From the NCBI GenBank assembly GCA_022704985.1, contig JAKJFI010000039.1, forward strand, positions 1 through 7,603: a stretch of DNA of 7,603 nucleotides, read 5' to 3'. Of this stretch, positions 1 to 5,710 are shown piece after piece. Origin of the DNA: Candidatus Omnitrophota bacterium. GTDB lineage: Bacteria > Ratteibacteria > UBA8468 > B48-G9 > JAFGKM01. Each line of letters begins with the position of its first letter. Within the stretch, counting starts at the first letter, position 1. A model generated the notes under the pieces. It had not been told where the DNA came from and made no database searches. It saw only the letters and a list, made by a program, of their open reading frames with translations. The translations under genes and the position numbers were made by a program.

Positions 1-1623
1 GCCGGATGTTTCTATTCAATGTATCTCAACTATATGTCCCTTAACCACGGGGAAACGCTGGGCTTGCTTTTCGCCATACTGTTTTCCCTCATCAGCCTGT
101 TCATTATCTCATATTCGCAGTGGTACAACCCCGAAGCTAATTATGTGTACGATGTCCTGCTCTTCCTTCTTTTAGGTTCAATTAACGGGGTCGTCCTTTC
201 ACATTCGTTAATCGCTATGTACATTTACTGGGAGATAATGGTTGTCGTCAGCTTTTTCCTCATTCTTTTCAATGATACATCCGAGGCAAGAAAGGCCTCT
301 TTCAAGTACATCATCATGACCGGCGTCGGCAGTATCTTCCTCCTTTTCGGGATACTGGGCATCTGGCTTGTAGAGGAATGCATAGCATGGAAACACCTTT
401 TCTTCGCATCCATGCTTATCGGAACAGGCATCAATGCAGGCATGTTTCCTCTTCACGCGTGGCTTTCCGACGCTCACCCGGCGGCGCCCACGCCGGTGTC
501 GGCGATGCTCTCCGGGATAGTGGTTAAGACCGGCATATACGTGATGATACGGTTCTACTTCTTCCTGTTCAAGCCGGCCTGGTCTCCCGGGTGGGAAATT
601 ATAATGCTTTTCATAGGGGCGATTACTCTGTTGTGCGGGAATTTCCTTGCGCTTATACAACGCGACATAAAGAGACTTTTCGCATATTCCACCATCGGCC
701 AGACAGGAGAGATATTTCTGGGTATCGCCTGCGGAACGAGCATAGGACTGGTGGCGGCGCTGTACCATATTATCAACCATGCCATATTCAAGTCACTGCT
801 CTTTATGGGTGCGGGGGTTATCATAAAGACGACCGGCTCGAGGAATATGGAGGACTATGGAGGGCTGGCGCGAAAACTGCCCGTCACCTTTGCTGTAATG
901 ACAATCGCAGGGCTATCAATATCCGGGTTGCCTCCATTCAACGGGTTCGTATCAAAATGGCTTATTTGCCAGGCATTGCTCACCGAGGGAAGCGCCACTG
1001 CCATATTCGCAATGATATCCGGATTGCTTGGCAGCGCCATAACGCTTGCATATATCGTCAAGATGCTGCGCGACACCTTCATGGGCGTTCGTAAAAATGA
1101 GATTGTGCAGGAACGCCTGGAAAGAAATCTGTTTATGACTGTACCGATGGCGCTTCTTGCCGCAGGATGCCTGCTCTTCGGCATATTCCCCGGAGTGGTG
1201 ACGGAACGGTTCATCTTCTCGTCCATCGGGGAATTCCTGAATCTGAACATCGGGTTGATAAAAACAGCCAGTTTCTACGGATGGCTTGCCATAGTGCTGT
1301 TTGTGGTGGTGTTTGCCGCGGACAGGAAATGGATGCGCTTGTTGCGCCGGACAAAAATTTTCGTGGGAGGGGGAATATTTTCCAAGGCCGCCACGGCTTG
1401 CGGCGGCAGACATTTCTACGAGACGGTCAGAGCGCTTTCCGGCATCGGAAAATTCGTCAGGAACTGCGCGGTAAACATGATAGACTTCGTTTACAGCAGG
1501 GGGAGCGCCGTTTTGCATTCGACGACGGAGAAATTGAAATTATTCCATAACGGTCTGCTTGTCAGATATATCATCTGGATTTTAGCGGGAATCATCATAT
1601 TAATGAAGGTCATAAGAAGATGA
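1..1623 (+). CDS. NuoL/HyfB-like proton antiporter subunit of a complex I or group 4 hydrogenase type complex (5' partial)
   Basis: A multi-helix inner-membrane ion-translocating subunit. The frame is open to the left edge. The first ATG (19) has no ribosome binding site and would omit N-terminal helices usual in the family, so I treat the gene as running in from upstream. Residues below count from that ATG. Family marks are a TM5-type glutamate in IYWEIMVV (E72), the block FPLHAWLSDAHPAAPTPVSA (143-162), the TM7-type lysine in IVVKTGIY (K170), HAIFKSLLFM (K258, TM8-type lysine) and SGLPPFNGFVSKW (302-314). After residue 440 comes a long amphipathic stretch (about 460-510) and a last membrane helix (514-531, after LFHNGLLVRY). 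This resembles the lateral helix and anchor of NuoL and HycC. Such subunits couple electron transfer in the complex to H+ or Na+ movement. The partner genes are outside the window, so complex I, formate hydrogenlyase and Ech/Mbh-like enzymes cannot be told apart. Family very sure, exact complex unsure. Confidence 0.9.
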   Translation, partial: AGCFYSMYLNYMSLNHGETLGLLFAILFSLISLFIISYSQWYNPEANYVYDVLLFLLLGSINGVVLSHSLIAMYIYWEIMVVVSFFLILFNDTSEARKASFKYIIMTGVGSIFLLFGILGIWLVEECIAWKHLFFASMLIGTGINAGMFPLHAWLSDAHPAAPTPVSAMLSGIVVKTGIYVMIRFYFFLFKPAWSPGWEIIMLFIGAITLLCGNFLALIQRDIKRLFAYSTIGQTGEIFLGIACGTSIGLVAALYHIINHAIFKSLLFMGAGVIIKTTGSRNMEDYGGLARKLPVTFAVMTIAGLSISGLPPFNGFVSKWLICQALLTEGSATAIFAMISGLLGSAITLAYIVKMLRDTFMGVRKNEIVQERLERNLFMTVPMALLAAGCLLFGIFPGVVTERFIFSSIGEFLNLNIGLIKTASFYGWLAIVLFVVVFAADRKWMRLLRRTKIFVGGGIFSKAATACGGRHFYETVRALSGIGKFVRNCAVNMIDFVYSRGSAVLHSTTEKLKLFHNGLLVRYIIWILAGIIILMKVIRR

Positions 1624-1913
1624 CGGTCAATATGCCCCTTCTGGCTTCATTGCTGGTCCTCATTATCGTCGGTTCGGTTATCACCATGGGCTATTTTCTC
1701 AAGCTCCAGCGTACTGTCTGTTACAACAGGTCTGCGGAGCCTGCAAAACTGCACGAGTCCCCGGTCGGGATGCTTGCTTCTATGACGGTGCTGGCGTTCG
1801 CCGCGGTACTTGCCGGCACACTCCTTTTCTCTGGGATAAGACACTGCTGTCTCGACAGGGCGGTTGATGTGGTGGAGAATTTTTCATACATTGATATAGA
1901 AAGGGGAGATTGA
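1620..1913 (+). CDS. Small two-helix membrane protein resembling the C-terminal end of a NuoN/MrpD-type antiporter subunit
   Basis: A 97-residue protein whose ATG overlaps the previous stop (ATGA); GAAGGT at 1605-1610 gives a ribosome binding site 9 bases upstream. Two hydrophobic segments are clear, about residues 6-26 and 50-71. Around them SVITMGYFLKLQRTV (19-33) and HESPVGMLASMTVLAF (45-60) follow the pattern that antiporter subunits show near their second-last and last conserved helices: a short-side-chain helix ending in YFL-L-R-V, a polar loop, then E-P/S-P with M and a hydrophobic helix. The upstream family core (lysine helices, HPAAP-like block) is missing. The position and overlap make it co-translated with the large antiporter subunit, so it probably belongs to the same membrane complex. 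It may be a true small accessory subunit or the remnant of a deleted full-length gene; the intact start, SD and overlap favour a working gene. The function is inferred from pattern only. Confidence 0.75.
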   Translation: MTVNMPLLASLLVLIIVGSVITMGYFLKLQRTVCYNRSAEPAKLHESPVGMLASMTVLAFAAVLAGTLLFSGIRHCCLDRAVDVVENFSYIDIERGD

Positions 1914-1946
1914 CGCGCAGAAAACGCTCGCAATGACAACCGGGAG

Positions 1947-1962
1947 AGGTTTCCAGAAACCT
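1947..1962. repeat. 16-base palindrome downstream of the antiporter operon
   Basis: AGGTTTCCAGAAACCT is a near-perfect palindrome: two 7-base arms with a 2-base centre, which would fold as a 6-base stem with a 4-base loop. It lies 34 bases after the stop of the small membrane protein and 12 bases before a -35 box. No T-run follows, so it is a poor rho-independent terminator. A protein-binding site upstream of the promoter is as likely. Confidence 0.4.
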
Positions 1963-1981
1963 GTCACAGTGCTATTGACAG
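1961..1981. promoter_or_regulatory. Candidate operator overlapping the -35 box of the ATPase gene promoter
   Basis: A perfect inverted repeat, CTGTCA (1961-1966) and TGACAG (1976-1981), is separated by 9 bases. The right arm covers five of the six bases of the TTGACA -35 box. Arm centres are 15 bases apart, about one and a half helical turns. A dimeric repressor bound here would block RNA polymerase. No regulator is assigned. Confidence 0.4.
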
Positions 1982-2003
1982 AATTTCCTCAAAACAATAT
2001 ACT
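1975..2003 (+). promoter_or_regulatory. Near-consensus sigma70 promoter for the AAA ATPase gene
   Basis: TTGACA at 1975-1980 and TATACT at 1998-2003 are separated by exactly 17 bases. The start of transcription would fall near 2010, giving a leader of about 145 bases before the ATPase ATG at 2157. It shows that the ATPase gene is transcribed apart from the antiporter operon. Confidence 0.7.
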
Positions 2004-2022
2004 TAATGCAAGAAAGTTGATA

Positions 2023-2048
2023 GTTTTGTGCATTATATATAACAAAAC
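2023..2048. repeat. AT-rich inverted repeat in the ATPase gene leader
   Basis: GTTTTGT (2023-2029) and ACAAAAC (2042-2048) are perfect 7-base arms around a 12-base AT-rich centre, starting about 13 bases after the predicted transcription start. It could be a second operator or a weak leader hairpin. Confidence 0.35.
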
Positions 2049-2068
2049 GATTATAAGAGCCCGAATGT

Positions 2069-2131
2069 CCTCTCTCTAAACCTGCGCTTTCTCCCCTCAA
2101 TGAGAAGGAAAAGGAGAGAAACGGGGAGAGG
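2069..2131. repeat. Imperfect pyrimidine/purine inverted repeat, possible dispersed intergenic element
   Basis: The left side is pyrimidine-rich and the right side purine-rich. CCTCTC (2069-2074) pairs with GAGAGG (2126-2131), and TTTCTCCCCT (2088-2097) pairs with AGGAGAGAAA (2112-2121) with one mismatch, around a 14-base loop. The layout resembles the CCTCTCCC/GGGAGAGG intergenic palindromes repeated in many bacterial genomes. Copies elsewhere in this genome cannot be seen. The ribosome binding site lies just outside the stem. Confidence 0.35.
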
Positions 2132-2140
2132 ATTCAAGGC

Positions 2141-2148
2141 GAGGGGGA
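2141..2148 (+). promoter_or_regulatory. Ribosome binding site of the AAA ATPase gene
   Basis: GAGGGGGA ends 8 bases before the ATG at 2157. It supports this start, which also gives the family-like N-terminus MIRDILLLQKREL. Confidence 0.6.
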
Positions 2149-2156
2149 CATAGAAC

Positions 2157-3425
2157 ATGATACGGGACATACTTTTGCTTCAGAAGAGAGAACTTGAGAA
2201 CAGGGCAAGAGAGAAGTTTGTCGTACGCGATACAGACTATGAAAAACCCCTGAAAAACGACCTGATAAAGGTAATAATAGGCCCGCGCAGGGCAGGCAAA
2301 TCCTTTCTCGGGTTTAACCTTCTGCACAAAAAGGGGGATTTTGGTTACGCTAACTTTGACGACGAAAAGCTGATAGAAACGAAAAACTACGACGAGATAA
2401 TCGCAACGCTCAATTCTCTCTACGGCAACCCGAAATACATCCTTTTTGACGAGATACAGAACCTCGCGAAATGGGAACTGTTTGTCAACCGCCTGCAAAG
2501 ACAGGGATACAACCTTGTGATAACAGGAAGCAACTCAAACCTTTTGAGCAGTGAGCTCTCGCCGCACCTTACCGGAAGGCACATGCTGATAAACATCTTC
2601 CCTTTCTCCTTTGCCGAGTTCCTGCGGATTGACGGCGACCCCGCGCAGATGACCTCCCAGGAAATCAAAACAAAGCTCTTTGACTATCTGACGTATGGCG
2701 GGTACCCTGAACCATGGCAGAAAAAGATAGACCATAAGGAATACCTGTCAACGCTCTTTAACTCCATAATATACAAGGATATAGTCAAGCGGTTCAACGT
2801 GCGCCTCATTTCAACCATAGAAAATCTTGCGTTCCACCTGGTTTCCAGCGTGGCGACCGAATTTTCTTACAATGCCCTGAGCAGGATAACAAATTGCAAG
2901 AGCGTCCACACCGTTGAAAAATACCTGCGCTATCTTGAGGAATCTTTCATATTCTTCAGGATACACAGGTTTTCCTTTAATCTGCAGGACCAGTTGAGTT
3001 CCAACAAGAAGATATACTGCATAGATAACGGGTTCATCCATTCAAAAGCATTCAGCGCAGGAATGGAGACCGGCCGGTTGTATGAAAATGCGGTGGCGAT
3101 AAAGCTCAAGAAGGAAGAACTGGACGGCGGCGCAAAGGTTTATTACTGGAGACATCCCTTACAGCAGGAGGTGGATTTCGTCCTGAAGGAAGGTACGGCA
3201 ATCATCCGGCTGATACAGGTATGCCATAACCTTAACGATATAAAAACGCGCGAAAGGGAAGAGAAATCCCTGCTTAAAGCCAGCCAGGAACTGAAGTGCA
3301 GCAATCTGCTGGTCATCAACGCGGACTACGAAGGGGAGGAAGAGAAGCAGTGGTTCGGCGTATCCGGCAAGATACGCTATATCCCCCTGTGGAAATATTT
3401 GTTGCAGAACGAAAAGGAGCTGTAA
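2157..3425 (+). CDS. AAA_14/DUF4143-type ATPase with PD-(D/E)XK-like C-terminal domain
   Basis: A 422-residue cytoplasmic ATP-binding protein of the large, mostly uncharacterised family of archaeal and bacterial ATPases with an AAA_14 core and a DUF4143 end. Visible are the Walker A loop GPRRAGKS (42-49), Walker B YILFDEIQ (94-101), a sensor-1-like VITGSNSNLL (121-130), then TGRHMLINIFPFSFAEFL (139-156) and LFDYLTYGGYPEP (174-186), both typical of the family. A winged-helix-like part follows (about 215-270). The C-terminal domain has E310, EVDFVL (338-343) and LIQVCHNL (352-359), the spacing of a PD-(D/E)XK nuclease fold. The last motif is IQV-C rather than E/Q-x-K, so nuclease activity is doubtful. 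Length is normal and there is no frameshift. It stands alone, with its own promoter, between an energy operon and an AbiE pair. Family certain; role unknown. Relatives are often found near mobile or defence genes. Confidence 0.93.
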   Translation: MIRDILLLQKRELENRAREKFVVRDTDYEKPLKNDLIKVIIGPRRAGKSFLGFNLLHKKGDFGYANFDDEKLIETKNYDEIIATLNSLYGNPKYILFDEIQNLAKWELFVNRLQRQGYNLVITGSNSNLLSSELSPHLTGRHMLINIFPFSFAEFLRIDGDPAQMTSQEIKTKLFDYLTYGGYPEPWQKKIDHKEYLSTLFNSIIYKDIVKRFNVRLISTIENLAFHLVSSVATEFSYNALSRITNCKSVHTVEKYLRYLEESFIFFRIHRFSFNLQDQLSSNKKIYCIDNGFIHSKAFSAGMETGRLYENAVAIKLKKEELDGGAKVYYWRHPLQQEVDFVLKEGTAIIRLIQVCHNLNDIKTREREEKSLLKASQELKCSNLLVINADYEGEEEKQWFGVSGKIRYIPLWKYLLQNEKEL

Positions 3426-3562
3426 TATAGACGAGACGGTAAGCCCCTATTGCCTATACAGCGTTTTTGCAGGGGACGGAAAACCAAGGACATCCGCGCT
3501 ATTCTTCAATCCCAAGGCAAAAAATTTTGACAGGAATTCCTTTCCTTGAGCTTCAGTTGCAG

Positions 3563-3585
3563 GAGACAATCTCTTGACATGTCTC
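3563..3585. promoter_or_regulatory. Candidate operator overlapping the -35 box of the AbiE promoter
   Basis: GAGACA (3563-3568) and TGTCTC (3580-3585) form a perfect 6-base inverted repeat with an 11-base centre that contains the whole TTGACA -35 box. AbiEi antitoxins of characterised systems repress their own operon by binding inverted repeats in the promoter, so this is the natural place for autoregulation. The link to this protein is inference. Confidence 0.45.
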
Positions 3586-3602
3586 ATGAAAACAGATAAA
3601 AT
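3574..3602 (+). promoter_or_regulatory. Sigma70-type promoter for the AbiE toxin-antitoxin operon
   Basis: TTGACA at 3574-3579 and TAAAAT at 3597-3602 are 17 bases apart. Transcription would start near 3609, leaving a leader of about 37 bases before the antitoxin ATG at 3646. The rest of the gap from 3426 shows no clear terminator for the ATPase gene. Confidence 0.65.
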
Positions 3603-3645
3603 AAGCGTCAAAGGTAACATAAAATGTGCTCTTTAGCTTTCAAAG

Positions 3646-4212
3646 ATGAAAAACTCGGACATTTTAGAAATTTTGAGGAGTAACAGGACAGTTTTTTCTT
3701 TCAAGGATATACTTTTATTTTCCGGAGAAGAAAAACCCAACTTGTTAAGGCGGAGGCTATACTATTATACTAAAAACGGTATGCTTTATCATATAAGGAA
3801 AGGGCTCTACGCCAAAGATAAAAACTACGATAGGTTTGAGTTGGCCACAAAAATCTTCACACCCTCTTATATCAGTTTTGAGACAGTTCTCGGGAAAGCA
3901 GGAATCACTTTTCAGATTTACGGCAAGATATTCGTTGCCTCTTACCAGACAAGAGAAATAACCTGCGACGGACAGATTTACAGTTTTCGAACAGTCAGAA
4001 ACGAAATTCTCATTAACGATTCGGGAATGGAAAGAAGAGACAACTACTTCATTGCATCTCCTGAACGCGCTTTTCTTGATGTGCTCTATCTGAACAGAGA
4101 TTATTATTTTGACAATCTTTCGCTTCTGAAGTGGAACAGAGTCTATGAAATCCTGCCCGTATATGGCGGAAATAAAAGGATGGAAAAGGCGGTTAAGAGG
4201 TTGTCTAAATGA
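3646..4212 (+). CDS. AbiEi-family type IV antitoxin / winged-helix transcriptional regulator
   Basis: A 188-residue protein. Residues 1-56 form a winged helix-turn-helix: a helix from about 3-12, the VFSFKDILLFSG region (16-27), LLRRRLYYYTKNGML (33-47) as recognition helix and the wing LYHIRKGLYA (47-56). The second domain carries the AbiEi family blocks TPSYISFETVLGKAGI (72-87) and ASPERAFLDVLYL (137-149). In studied AbiE systems this protein represses its operon and counteracts the toxin without binding it tightly, the definition of a type IV system. Its stop overlaps the toxin ATG (ATGA), so the pair is co-translated. No good ribosome binding site precedes ATG 3646; an earlier ATG at 3624 is out of frame. 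DNA here is AT-rich (25-42% GC in three 60-base samples), unlike the flanking operons, which fits acquisition by transfer. Confidence 0.88.
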   Translation: MKNSDILEILRSNRTVFSFKDILLFSGEEKPNLLRRRLYYYTKNGMLYHIRKGLYAKDKNYDRFELATKIFTPSYISFETVLGKAGITFQIYGKIFVASYQTREITCDGQIYSFRTVRNEILINDSGMERRDNYFIASPERAFLDVLYLNRDYYFDNLSLLKWNRVYEILPVYGGNKRMEKAVKRLSK

Positions 4213-4931
4213 CGCTTGACACCATAAAACATAAGAACATTCTGTTGAGGATTCTCAAAGATGTCTTTTCCAATCATGCCCTGGGTCCTTTCATGGGATT
4301 TAAAGGCGGTACCGCAGCCTATCTTTTTTATAACCTCAACCGGTTTTCGTCTGACCTGGATTTTGACTTGCTTGATATAGGGAAAAAAGATTTCGTTTTT
4401 GAGGAAGTTAAGAAAATTCTGGAAGGATACGGCGTATTGAAAGAAGCGGAGAAGAAGAAAAACCGTCTGTTCTTCCTGTTGTACTATAATGAAAAAGAAC
4501 CGGGGGAACAGAACGTCAAGGTGGAAATCAATCTTGTGGATTTCGGCTCAAAATACGAGGTTAAATCCTATCTCGGTATCCCAATGAAGATAATGGTCAG
4601 GGGAGATATGGCGGCTCACAAGATGGTAGCGATGTATGAGCGAGAAGCTCAAACTAACAGAGATATTTTTGATGTCTGCTTTTTTTTGACAAACGACTGG
4701 CCGGTCAATGAAGAAATCGTAGAGAAAAGAACAGGCATGCCTTTCAATAACTTCCTAAGGAAATGCATCAATCTCATAGAAGACGTTAGCGACAGGAATA
4801 TTCTTGCGGGCATGGGTGAGATTCTGGATGAAAAACAGAAAGACTGGGTCAGGAAACATCTTAAAACGGAAGTCTTGTTTCTTCTCCGGTTGAAACTTGA
4901 GAATATGGAAGCCCGGAACAATCAGCTATAG
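4209..4931 (+). CDS. AbiEii-family nucleotidyltransferase toxin
   Basis: A 240-residue protein of the DNA polymerase beta-like nucleotidyltransferase superfamily. FKGGTAAYLF (31-40) is the GG(T/S) nucleotide-binding motif. RFSSDLDFDL (45-54) supplies the two metal-binding aspartates D49 and D51. VKVEINLVDF (103-112) is the third acidic strand. KMVAMYEREAQTNRDIFDV (138-156) with K138, R151, D152 and D155 is the conserved AbiEii C-terminal motif. All key residues are present and the reading frame is intact, so the enzyme looks active. Related toxins transfer nucleotides to RNA such as tRNA acceptor ends and stop growth, and some give phage resistance by abortive infection. AAGAGG (4195-4200) lies 8 bases before the ATG, which overlaps the antitoxin stop. 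The substrate in this host is unknown. Confidence 0.9.
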   Translation: MTLDTIKHKNILLRILKDVFSNHALGPFMGFKGGTAAYLFYNLNRFSSDLDFDLLDIGKKDFVFEEVKKILEGYGVLKEAEKKKNRLFFLLYYNEKEPGEQNVKVEINLVDFGSKYEVKSYLGIPMKIMVRGDMAAHKMVAMYEREAQTNRDIFDVCFFLTNDWPVNEEIVEKRTGMPFNNFLRKCINLIEDVSDRNILAGMGEILDEKQKDWVRKHLKTEVLFLLRLKLENMEARNNQL

Positions 4932-4952
4932 GTCGGGTTGATATTTTTTTTT
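4910..4952 (+). terminator. Weak candidate rho-independent terminator after the AbiE pair
   Basis: AGCCCG (4910-4915) can pair with CGGGTT (4934-4939), with one G-T pair and an 18-base loop, followed after four bases by nine T (4944-4952). The stem is short and its loop long. The T-run also lies in the spacer of the next promoter, so it may have no terminator role. Confidence 0.3.
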
Positions 4953-4965
4953 ATTGTGGTAAAAT
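4938..4965 (+). promoter_or_regulatory. Candidate sigma70 promoter for rplY-pth-hppA
   Basis: TTGATA (4938-4943) and TAAAAT (4960-4965) are 16 bases apart, with a T-rich spacer. Transcription would start near 4972, about 34 bases before the rplY ATG. It starts 7 bases after the toxin stop, so the housekeeping genes need not depend on the AbiE promoter. Confidence 0.55.
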
Positions 4966-4990
4966 TGTAAGTTATTATTCAGCTTTCAAT

Positions 4991-4998
4991 GGGAGGTG
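4991..4998 (+). promoter_or_regulatory. Strong ribosome binding site of rplY
   Basis: GGGAGGTG ends 7 bases before the ATG at 5006. It is the strongest initiation signal in the window together with that of hppA, and it fixes the rplY start. Confidence 0.75.
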
Positions 4999-5005
4999 TT
5001 TTTTC

Positions 5006-5710
5006 ATGGACACTATACAATTTACGGCGGAAACGAGAGAAGAGACAGGCAAGGGAGCCGCAAGGAAATTGAGGGTTGCGGGGTTCATACCCGGTATTCT
5101 TTACGGCGCGGAAAACGAACCTTGCGCCATTAAGGTTGAGAAGCAAAGCGCGGAAAATATCATAAGGAAACTGGAGTCTCACAACGTCATGGCGGACCTT
5201 GTTCTGAAGAAAAGCAAGGGCAAGCCGGAAACGATAAAAACTCTGGTAAAGGATATACAGATAGAACCCATCAAGATGGATGTCCTGCATCTCGATTTCT
5301 ACAGGATACGCATGGACCAGACAATAAGGATGGGTGTGGCGATTCATCTTGCGGGAGAAGCGCCCGGAGTTGAAAAAGGAGGAATACTTAAACAGGAATT
5401 AAGAGAGATAGAAATTCAGGCGCTCCCGAACAATATCCCCGCAAATCTGGTGGTTGACATATCAAAACTGGAAATCGGTGATGTTGTAACCGTAAAGGAG
5501 ATAGCGCTTCCCGAAGGAGTAGAGGTTATAGAGGAAGGAGAGAAAACGGTAGTTACCATCCTGGCGCCCAAGGCAGAGAAAGTGGAAGAAACACCTGTTG
5601 AAGGAGCGGTTGCGGCCGCCGAAGCGCCCGCGGAACCTGAGGTCATAAGCGAAAAGGAAGCCGCTGAAAGAAGGAGAGAAAAAGAAGCCGCAAAGACAGA
5701 GAAACCGTGA
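5006..5710 (+). CDS. rplY: 50S ribosomal protein L25 (Ctc/TL5 type)
   Basis: A 234-residue protein of the long TL5/Ctc form of L25, which binds 5S rRNA in the central protuberance of the large subunit. The N-terminal rRNA-binding domain (about 1-100) shows ETGKGAARKLRVAGFIPGIL (13-32) followed by YG, and then VKDIQIEPIKMDVLHLDFYR (81-100). A second beta domain typical of the long form spans about 103-188 (GVAIHLAGEAPGVEKGGIL, 110-128, and ALPNNIPANLVVDIS, 139-153). The end (189-234) is an Ala/Glu/Lys-rich tail rich in charge and without hydrophobic core, probably disordered or helical. Such tails vary widely between species. The gene opens a tight operon with pth, a widely conserved arrangement. 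The start is fixed by a strong SD. Very sure. Confidence 0.97.
   Translation: MDTIQFTAETREETGKGAARKLRVAGFIPGILYGAENEPCAIKVEKQSAENIIRKLESHNVMADLVLKKSKGKPETIKTLVKDIQIEPIKMDVLHLDFYRIRMDQTIRMGVAIHLAGEAPGVEKGGILKQELREIEIQALPNNIPANLVVDISKLEIGDVVTVKEIALPEGVEVIEEGEKTVVTILAPKAEKVEETPVEGAVAAAEAPAEPEVISEKEAAERRREKEAAKTEKP

Noticed and set aside
19..21. ATG at 19 as the true start of the antiporter gene
   Set aside because: The frame is open to the edge, no SD is present, and the family has further N-terminal helices. The gene is more likely cut by the window.
208..780. Minus-strand open frame of 190 codons inside the antiporter gene
   Set aside because: It lies opposite a clearly conserved membrane protein, and its product is full of Arg, His and Tyr with no family pattern. 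It is a shadow frame.
952..1518. Minus-strand open frame of 188 codons
   Set aside because: It is antisense to the conserved antiporter gene; its composition and lack of motifs mark it as a shadow.
2017..2040. TTGATA with a downstream TATATA as a second promoter before the ATPase gene
   Set aside because: The spacing is about 12 bases, too short for sigma70; the upstream TTGACA/TATACT pair is much better.
3444..3475. CCCCT/AGGGG inverted arms after the ATPase gene as a terminator
   Set aside because: The stem has only 5 bases with a 22-base loop and no T-run after it.
3427..3549. About 40 codons open after the ATPase stop, reading a plausible protein-like string (LYSVFAGDGKPRTSALFFN)
   Set aside because: There is no ATG/GTG/TTG start with an SD, and I recognise no family. 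Forty open codons can occur by chance. It could be a gene relic, but I cannot support it.
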